A DNA stretch of 11,668 nt, taken from the NCBI GenBank assembly GCA_900540865.1, contig UQHH01000063.1:1-11668 (forward strand). The letters are read 5' to 3'. Positions 7,168 to 11,668 of the stretch are shown here, piece by piece. The stretch comes from an uncultured Oscillospiraceae bacterium (lineage in GTDB: Bacteria; Bacillota; Clostridia; Oscillospirales; Acutalibacteraceae). The notes below the pieces were generated by a model, which was not told the origin of the DNA, made no database searches, and saw only the letters and a list, made by a program, of their open reading frames with translations. The position numbers and the translations under genes were made by a program. The first letter of the stretch is position 1. Every line of letters begins with the position of its first letter.

Positions 7168-8076
7168 TTGTATTACTGTTCGCTCGATAAATACTTGAAA
7201 AGCCGGTTTGGCTGCAAGGTGTATAAGCTTGCGTTAAGCGCAAACGTCACATGTCCGAACCGCGACGGGACAAAGGGGAAGCGCGGATGTATATTTTGCA
7301 GCGCCGGCGGCTCGGGAGAATTTGCGGCCTCCTCTAATTTGCCTGTAACGATGCAAATCGATTGGGCAAAGCAGAGAATCCGGAAGAAAACCCCCGCACA
7401 GTCCTATATAGCTTATTTTCAGTCATTTACGAATACTTATGCAGATATTTCCTATTTAGAGGAGATTTTTACCGCCTCTGTTAACCATCCGCAGGTTGCG
7501 GCCCTTTCGATAGCAACAAGGCCTGACTGTCTTCCCGCCGGTGTACTGCGCCTGATTGAACGGCTTTGCCGTATAAAACCCGTTTTTGTGGAGCTGGGCC
7601 TTCAGACGATTCATGAGGAAACGGCGCGCTATATCCGCCGCGGGTACGCTTTGCCATGCTACGGCGAAGCGGTAAGCAGCCTGCTTTCCGTCGGCGCCGA
7701 GCCCGTAGTCCATGTTATATTGGGCCTCCCGCGTGAAACACGGGCGCAGATGCTGGAAACCGTTTCATATGTAGGCAAAAGCGGCGCGAAAGGTATCAAG
7801 CTGCAGCTGCTCCACGTACTAAGCGGCACCGATCTCGCAAAGGATTATGAAAGGGGCTTATTTGAAACAATGGAGCTAGATGAATACGCCGGTATATTAT
7901 GCGAATGCATCGAGCTGCTGCCCAGGGACATGGTAATACACCGCCTGACCGGTGACGGGCCTAAAAAGCTGCTTATAGCGCCAAAATGGAGCGGAGACAA
8001 AAAGCATGTCTGGAATACGATTCAAAGAGCCTTCCGGGAAAGGGACGTCGAGCAGGGACGGCTTTTTCGGCCTTAA
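7168..8076 (+). CDS. Radical SAM protein, TIGR01212 family (YhcC/YtqA-like)
   Basis: 302 aa, usual length for the family. The hallmark is CPNRDGTKGKRGCIFC at 29-44, the C-x11-C-x2-C variant of the 4Fe-4S cysteine motif (C29, C41, C44), followed by SAGGSGEFA. Other family landmarks are SYIAYFQSFTNTYA (about 79-92), ATRPDCLP, VFVELGLQTIHEET, HVILGLPRET, IKLQLLHVLSGTDLA and VIHRLTGDGPKKLLIAPKW. These agree closely with remembered E. coli YhcC. The family belongs to the Elp3-like branch of radical SAM enzymes; its reaction is not firmly known to me, though an RNA-modification role is often suggested. It is monocistronic here: the neighbours on both sides are on the other strand and it ends in its own terminator. 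No convincing plus-strand promoter was found in the gap upstream. Confidence 0.93.
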   Translation: MYYCSLDKYLKSRFGCKVYKLALSANVTCPNRDGTKGKRGCIFCSAGGSGEFAASSNLPVTMQIDWAKQRIRKKTPAQSYIAYFQSFTNTYADISYLEEIFTASVNHPQVAALSIATRPDCLPAGVLRLIERLCRIKPVFVELGLQTIHEETARYIRRGYALPCYGEAVSSLLSVGAEPVVHVILGLPRETRAQMLETVSYVGKSGAKGIKLQLLHVLSGTDLAKDYERGLFETMELDEYAGILCECIELLPRDMVIHRLTGDGPKKLLIAPKWSGDKKHVWNTIQRAFRERDVEQGRLFRP

Positions 8077-8106
8077 AAAGAGCGCGTCTTTTGACGCGCT
8101 CTTTTA
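8076..8106. terminator. Bidirectional terminator between radical SAM and ATP-grasp genes
   Basis: Perfect 13-bp stem AAAAGAGCGCGTC / GACGCGCTCTTTT with a TTTT loop. It begins in the radical SAM stop codon. T-runs on both strands suit it to end both convergent genes (the ATP-grasp gene stops at 8140). Confidence 0.88.
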
Positions 8107-8139
8107 CGTTCAAAACGCCAGGTTCCGCCCGGCTATGTA

Positions 8140-9285
8140 TTAAAAAGTAAATTCGGTTAAATCGCTCGCCATAATATCATCGAGTTCTTTCCTGTTTTCA
8201 ATCCTTGTTTCCGTAAATAGGAAACCGAACGCCGGGAACTGGCGGTGGTCCGTCTTTCGCAGGCAGAGTACCCGTTCGAATTTCTGACAGAGCCTGCCAT
8301 AATCAAATCCCCGGGCATTCTTCGTCTTTTCCGTGGTGTTGAGCAGAATGAGCGTGTAAAGCTTTCCTTCCTTTCCTCGCAGCAGCGCGTTCCAGTCCGG
8401 TTTGATATTATTCAAATAATAATCGTAGCTATAAAAGCCGTACGCAAAATGCGAGATGTCGGTGGTACACAGTCCCGCAAAACGCATAGGATTGAATTCA
8501 ATCGGACAGATTTCACCATCTTCTACCCTGATTTCAACATGCATGGGGAAGTTTTTCACCTGCATGAAACGGTTTGCCTGGTTGAGATATTCCGTAAACC
8601 GGGTAAGGTTTTTTTCTATGATTTCCTTTCCGGTATAATAAAGGCGGTCGCTCACGTCGGAGGAGGAGGCGAAATCGTGCTTCATGATATTCAAAAGGAC
8701 AGCGCGGCCGTTTTCGTCGTAATAGGCGTCGAGCGCGTATTCCTCTCCGGTAATATACTGCTCCAGAATAAACACGGCGTTTCCTACCACGCTGCCGGGA
8801 TATTGCCTGCTCCATTCTTTCGCCTTCCGCTCAATATCTGAGAGCGCGTGTTCCCAGTCCTCCCTCTTTTCAACCGTGTAAACGCCCTCGCTGAAAAAGC
8901 CGACAGACGGCTTTAGAACGAACGGTGTTTTCAGTGATGAAAAATCAAGCTGGCTGAGCCTATCAGCGGGCACCTCCAGAAAGAAAAAGCCAGGGTAAAG
9001 CGGTAATAGCGCCCTGCGCAACGCCGCTTTGTCCTTCATGAGGGTTAATACGCGCAGGAGTTCTTCATCCTTTATATTTTGGTACAGCCAGTCGAGCGCG
9101 TTTTCTGAATTTGTATAGATACGTTCACCCGCTTGGTAAGCGGCGGCACATTGCGCGCCGCTGCGGTAGCAGCCGGCCGGCAGTCCCTGTGCCGCTGAGA
9201 ATTCATTTCTCAGTACATGCGCCTGTGTTTCTATTATGTACTGCTTCATTTCATCCGATAAAAACGGTTTATCCAAAAGAATCAT
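8140..9285 (-). CDS. ATP-grasp domain protein of unknown substrate
   Basis: 381 aa. ATP-grasp hallmarks are in order: MKDKAALRRALLP (83-95) opening the fold, FVLKPSVGFFSEGV (122-135) with K125 as nucleotide-binding lysine and a glycine loop, FILEQYITGEEYALDAY (172-188), and the metal-binding end HVEIRV...CPIEFNPMRFAG (249-271) with E251, E263 and N265. The family joins a carboxylate to an amine or thiol through an acylphosphate, as in carbamoyl-phosphate, biotin, purine and peptide ligases. The region after 275, rich in tyrosine (YGFYSYDYYLNN), is not one I can assign. No signal peptide, so cytoplasmic. ATG at 9285 follows AAGGAG by eight bases. It stands alone, with its own promoter (9320-9347) and a shared terminator at 8076-8106, so the context gives no substrate clue. 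It could be a peptide or amino-acid ligase; this is a guess. Confidence 0.85.
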   Translation of the reverse strand: MILLDKPFLSDEMKQYIIETQAHVLRNEFSAAQGLPAGCYRSGAQCAAAYQAGERIYTNSENALDWLYQNIKDEELLRVLTLMKDKAALRRALLPLYPGFFFLEVPADRLSQLDFSSLKTPFVLKPSVGFFSEGVYTVEKREDWEHALSDIERKAKEWSRQYPGSVVGNAVFILEQYITGEEYALDAYYDENGRAVLLNIMKHDFASSSDVSDRLYYTGKEIIEKNLTRFTEYLNQANRFMQVKNFPMHVEIRVEDGEICPIEFNPMRFAGLCTTDISHFAYGFYSYDYYLNNIKPDWNALLRGKEGKLYTLILLNTTEKTKNARGFDYGRLCQKFERVLCLRKTDHRQFPAFGFLFTETRIENRKELDDIMASDLTEFTF

Positions 9286-9319
9286 ACGGGTTACTCCTTA
9301 TTTTAAAAGCGTTCTTTTT

Positions 9320-9347
9320 ATTCTACCACATCTTTCTAAATTGTCGA
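9320..9347 (-). promoter_or_regulatory. Promoter for the ATP-grasp gene
   Basis: Minus-strand TCGACA (9347-9342), 16 bp, TAGAAT (9325-9320), preceded by TGTGG, which supplies an extended -10. GATGTGGTA is identical at the -10 of the aminotransferase promoter. The leader is about 28 nt with a good ribosome site. Confidence 0.65.
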
Positions 9348-9355
9348 GTATAGAA

Positions 9356-9388
9356 AAAGTCTTCTGTTTTACAGAAGGTTTTTTTACT
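9356..9388. terminator. Terminator after the MerR-family gene, active in both directions
   Basis: CTTCTGT/ACAGAAG 7-bp stem (9361-9367 and 9371-9377) flanked by an A5 run on the left and a T7 run on the right. On the minus strand it follows the MerR gene and ends in a T5 run; on the plus strand the T-run is longer but no plus-strand gene precedes it. Confidence 0.75.
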
Positions 9389-9419
9389 TGGTTAGCTTTT
9401 TCAAGCAGCAAAGGCTATA

Positions 9420-10202
9420 TCACTCTCCCAGATAAATTTGCATTTGATAGCTCCATTGTAAAATACCAGATACAACAATTTGCTGTATAGTGAATTGGGG
9501 CTGTGTATGATGTTCATCAACTGCTATCCGCCGCAATTCATTCATTTTATTCTCTCTATTTTCTTCGGCGCAATCTACACACAAATAATTTCCTTCAGGT
9601 AATATTTTCAGTTTATCTACCGCTTCATACCGTTTACAAACGGCAAACAATCTTGACAATCCATTTTCTGTATAAATACCTGCTGAATCCTCAAATGTGA
9701 ACCTCTCTTTCTGTAATGGCTCAAGCTGGTCATAGAAATGGCTCAAATAACTCCATAGGTTATCGAGCGTTGGGATTTCAAGCGTATCAGAAAGCATAAT
9801 AACACGTTTGGGAAAATGCTTGACTGTTATGTCTTTCGTATGGTTTTGCGTTCGCAGATGGTTTTCATAATTCGATTTTGCCAGTTGTATTTTTGCCTTG
9901 CTGTATTGCAGGGAAGCAATTTTTTCATCAGCCTTTTTTTCCGCGTCCGTTAAAAAGGCAATGATTTTTTCAAGCTCATCAAAATTTAATACTTCTTTAA
10001 TTTTTTGCAAGGGTAAATCCATCTGCTGTAAAGCACGAACAGTATTGATTCGCACAAGATCCTCTTCTGAGTAATAGCGATAGTTTGTACCGTCATCTTT
10101 TTTACTTGGTTTTACCAGTCCGATACGGTCATAATGGCGCAAAGTTTCGCTTGTTATATAAGCGGCTTTTGCAGCCGCACCTACTGAAAAAAATTTTTTC
10201 AT
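9420..10202 (-). CDS. MerR-family transcription regulator
   Basis: 260 aa. The N-terminus is a typical MerR winged helix-turn-helix: SVGAAAKAAYITSETLRHYD (6-25), RIGLVKPSKKDDGTNYRYY (26-44), SEEDLVRIN (45-53), then LQKIKEVLNF. A long helix of dimerisation type spans about 75-118 (DELEKIIAFLTDAEKKADEK onward). The C-terminal half (about 125-260) looks like an effector domain of the GyrI-like/BltR type; the ligand is unknown. The start is ATG at 10202, where a purine-rich GGTGGGAG lies upstream and the fold begins; an in-frame TTG at 10280 has no ribosome site and lies in the gene's own -35. It diverges from a lipoprotein gene whose promoter has the 19-bp spacer that MerR proteins activate. That spacer lies just downstream of the regulator's own predicted start site, so autorepression with activation of the lipoprotein is the likely circuit. 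Confidence 0.92.
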   Translation of the reverse strand: MKKFFSVGAAAKAAYITSETLRHYDRIGLVKPSKKDDGTNYRYYSEEDLVRINTVRALQQMDLPLQKIKEVLNFDELEKIIAFLTDAEKKADEKIASLQYSKAKIQLAKSNYENHLRTQNHTKDITVKHFPKRVIMLSDTLEIPTLDNLWSYLSHFYDQLEPLQKERFTFEDSAGIYTENGLSRLFAVCKRYEAVDKLKILPEGNYLCVDCAEENRENKMNELRRIAVDEHHTQPQFTIQQIVVSGILQWSYQMQIYLGE

Positions 10203-10219
10203 TTTTGCGCTCCCACCTC

Positions 10220-10250
10220 TTGACTTTTGTGTTACACAAAGGTTTATGAT
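10220..10250 (+). promoter_or_regulatory. MerR-type promoter and operator for the lipoprotein gene
   Basis: TTGACT (10220-10225), a 19-bp spacer, TATGAT (10245-10250). The spacer contains TTTGTGT-T-ACACAAA (10226-10240), a perfect 7-bp dyad. An overlong 19-bp spacer with a central dyad is the established signature of promoters that MerR-family proteins untwist. The predicted start is near 10257. Confidence 0.8.
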
Positions 10251-10251
10251 G

Positions 10252-10280
10252 ATGATACCATGGACTGTTGAGAAAATCAA
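10252..10280 (-). promoter_or_regulatory. Promoter for the MerR-family gene, overlapping the lipoprotein promoter
   Basis: Minus-strand TTGATT (10280-10275), 17 bp, TATCAT (10257-10252), with TGG before the -10. Its start would fall near 10245, within the -10 of the opposing promoter and next to the operator dyad. Confidence 0.65.
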
Positions 10281-10288
10281 CAGCCATG
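10259..10288 (+). other. Hairpin at the 5' end of the lipoprotein mRNA
   Basis: CATGG, one bulged A, CTGTTGA, loop GAAAA, TCAACAG, CCATG: 12 bp of stem beginning about two bases after the predicted transcription start. There is no T-run, so it is not a terminator; a 5' stabilising or regulatory hairpin is possible. It also lies in the spacer and -35 of the opposing promoter. Confidence 0.55.
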
Positions 10289-10340
10289 CAAGAAACGGTA
10301 CTGTTTTAAAAATTTTTTAATTTTTGGAGGAAACCAGCCT

Positions 10341-11006
10341 ATGAAAAGAATCATTGCATTATTGATTTGCCTTGTTTTAGGCGCCGCCTGTTTAAATGGC
10401 TGCACAAATAGTAATGAGGCATTTGCAAAGAAAAGCTACTCAGCAGAGGCAAAAGAAGTTACGAAGGTTTGTATTGACGTCAGGGACAGGCAAATTGAGG
10501 TTATGCCATCCCCTGATAACCAAATCCACATCGATTATTTTGAAAACAGCAAGGAGTATTACAATATTTCTGTTTCAGATAACCGCACGCTGACAATGAC
10601 CGCTGAAAGTGATAAAAAATGGACGGATTATATAGGTGGGAAATCCGCTGCCAGTACCCGGAAAATATTGCTGCAGCTGCCGGACGCACTTTTGAAAGAG
10701 CTAATACTGTCTACTACAAATGAAGATATTTCACTTTCCGCGTTAACCGTCGCCGGCGGATTGTCGCTTTCCTCTCACGGGGGAAACATTGTATTTGATA
10801 AGCTGAAGGTTGAAAAGGCAATTGAACTTGATTCAAAAAACGGAGATATATCGGGTACGATTATCGGAAGCTATGATGATTACGCTATTTCGTGCAATAT
10901 AAAGAAGGGCAAAAGCAATCTGCCGGCAAGCAAAGAGAGCGGAGAGAAAAAGCTGACGGTATCTAATAACAACGGAGATATTGATATTGAATTTATAAGC
11001 GATTGA
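10341..11006 (+). CDS. DUF4097-like surface lipoprotein
   Basis: 221 aa. The N-terminus is a lipoprotein signal: MKR, a hydrophobic core, and lipobox LNGC with C21 as the lipidated cysteine, so the mature protein is anchored on the outer face of the membrane. The rest is beta-rich and built of repeated short strands with turns such as TTNEDISLSALTVAG (125-139), SHGGNIVFDKLKV, SKNGDISGTIIG and NNNGDIDIEFISD at the end. This N-G-D-I spacing is characteristic of DUF4097 beta-strand repeat proteins. The family has no defined reaction; structural or envelope-stress roles are suggested for relatives. ATG at 10341 has GGAGG ten bases upstream. The gene is read from a MerR-controlled promoter, so it is probably induced by the ligand of the divergent regulator. 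There is no partner gene on the same strand within the window. Confidence 0.85.
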   Translation: MKRIIALLICLVLGAACLNGCTNSNEAFAKKSYSAEAKEVTKVCIDVRDRQIEVMPSPDNQIHIDYFENSKEYYNISVSDNRTLTMTAESDKKWTDYIGGKSAASTRKILLQLPDALLKELILSTTNEDISLSALTVAGGLSLSSHGGNIVFDKLKVEKAIELDSKNGDISGTIIGSYDDYAISCNIKKGKSNLPASKESGEKKLTVSNNNGDIDIEFISD

Positions 11007-11144
11007 GCATTCTGATTATGAATAACCGTTGCTTTACGGCAATGGAATCGAAATAAATTTGGAAAGCGGCTGGATTGCCTGACCGCGGTGACAGTGTAGA
11101 ATACAAAATCGCGGAAAGCTCCACCGCTCCGGGAAACAGGGTAT

Positions 11145-11190
11145 AAAAAGACCGCAAAGCCCAGTTATCATGCGGCTTTGCGGTCTTTTC
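11145..11190. terminator. Bidirectional terminator between the lipoprotein and CPBP genes
   Basis: Perfect 16-bp stem (11146-11161 with 11174-11189; AAAAGACCGCAAAGCC and its complement) around a 12-nt loop, with T-runs on both strands. It lies 139 bp after the lipoprotein stop and 35 bp after the convergent protease stop. Confidence 0.9.
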
Positions 11191-11224
11191 TACTGGAACA
11201 AATCTTGCATAAAAAGTGAAAAGG

Positions 11225-11668
11225 CTAATTGCTGCTGCGAAGCATTGCTCGGTGTTTTCTATACATATTAAGACCTATAAGCGCGATAGCACAAATTAAA
11301 AACGATGTAGTGATGATTCCACCCTCTGGGCCAAAGTTTCCACCCGTCAGTAGGTCCGCACCTGTATTATTTGAGATAAAAAGTGAGCTGCTTACGCTTT
11401 GCTCTCCACTTATGTTTAAGCCGAATATATTTCCTTGTGCGAGGTTCCAGCTCAAATGCAGCCCGCAAACTCCCCATATATTGCCTGCGTTTATTGCATA
11501 CATCGCAAAGAAAAAGCCTGAAAGCGTTAAATTTATGAACGATAGAATTGTTGCGCCATTACCTAATAAATGAAGGATTCCAAACACCCCGCCGGTAAGC
11601 AGCACAGCGGCGAGGGGGTTATAGCGTATCCCTAATGTAGGAATCAGCCAGCCTCGAATCGCAATTTC
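11225..11668 (-). CDS. CPBP-family intramembrane glutamic endopeptidase (N-terminus cut by window)
   Basis: 147 C-terminal residues, open to the right edge. All three CPBP (CAAX protease/Abi) motifs are visible: EIAIRGWL at the very edge (second glutamate and the arginine of EExxxRG; the first glutamate would be just outside), FGILHLLG (29-36, H33) and GLHLSWNLAQG (69-79, H71 and N75). Several hydrophobic segments fit a polytopic membrane protein, and a basic tail (MYRKHRAMLRSSN) follows the last helix. The family are membrane glutamate proteases, used in processing of peptides and prenylated proteins and in bacteriocin self-immunity. The segment between the last motif and the final helix contains a glycine-rich loop (LLTGGNFGPEGG). 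A GTG at 11605 is internal to the first conserved block and is not the start. It converges on the lipoprotein gene; the real neighbours lie beyond the window. Confidence 0.9.
   Translation of the reverse strand, partial: EIAIRGWLIPTLGIRYNPLAAVLLTGGVFGILHLLGNGATILSFINLTLSGFFFAMYAINAGNIWGVCGLHLSWNLAQGNIFGLNISGEQSVSSSLFISNNTGADLLTGGNFGPEGGIITTSFLICAIALIGLNMYRKHRAMLRSSN

Noticed and set aside
7168..8076. Unusual C-x11-C cysteine spacing as a novelty
   Set aside because: The same spacing is present in E. coli YhcC as I recall it, so it is a family trait.
8245..8841. Plus-strand open frame of 198 codons
   Set aside because: It is antisense to the ATP-grasp gene, whose conserved motifs and ribosome site are clear; no ribosome site or recognisable domain in the antisense frame.
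10203..10280. A longer MerR start, TTG at 10280 in frame
   Set aside because: The TTG is part of the predicted -35 box of the gene, and the extra 26 residues precede the complete helix-turn-helix start.
1..11668. Mobile element, phage, CRISPR or defence island
   Set aside because: No transposase, integrase, repeat-spacer array, terminal repeats or nuclease/toxin genes are seen on either strand.

Overview
The window looks like chromosomal DNA from a low-to-mid GC Gram-positive anaerobe, most likely of the class Clostridia. The reasons are strong AGGAGG-type ribosome binding sites, frequent TTG starts, short T-tailed terminators, a YhcC/YtqA-type radical SAM protein, a DUF4097-like lipoprotein and the style of the c-di-GMP sensors. 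This placement is inference. No rRNA, tRNA, CRISPR array, insertion sequence or phage gene is visible.

Left block (1-6968, all minus strand, read right to left). A DegT/ArnB-type sugar aminotransferase is followed by a hairpin terminator or attenuator. Next come a GT4-like glycosyltransferase with a TTG start, an 88-nt structured leader, a membrane diguanylate cyclase with two extracytoplasmic SBP_bac_3 domains, and 13 bp later a dCache-GGDEF-EAL protein cut by the left edge. The layout joins amino-sugar/glycan assembly to an opposed pair of c-di-GMP enzymes: a predicted synthase with an intact GGDEF motif, and a predicted phosphodiesterase with a degenerate GGDEF and the visible EAL metal ligands intact.

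Middle block (6969-9419). A divergent intergenic region carries a strong minus-strand promoter for the aminotransferase. Its -35 lies inside a perfect 10-bp inverted repeat. A TIGR01212/YhcC-type radical SAM gene follows on the plus strand. A 13-bp-stem bidirectional terminator separates it from a convergent orphan ATP-grasp enzyme on the minus strand, which has its own promoter.

Right block (9420-11668). A MerR-family regulator (minus) diverges from a DUF4097-like lipoprotein (plus). The gap holds a textbook MerR-type promoter (19-bp spacer with a central dyad) facing the lipoprotein gene, overlapped by a 17-bp-spacer promoter for the regulator. This suggests that the regulator controls both the lipoprotein and itself. 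A 16-bp-stem terminator then separates the lipoprotein from a convergent CPBP (CAAX-like) membrane protease gene cut by the right edge.

The most interesting elements are the c-di-GMP pair attached to glycan genes, the unexplained structured leader before the cyclase, the inverted-repeat operator candidate and the MerR/lipoprotein control region. All are readings of the raw sequence; no homology search was run.
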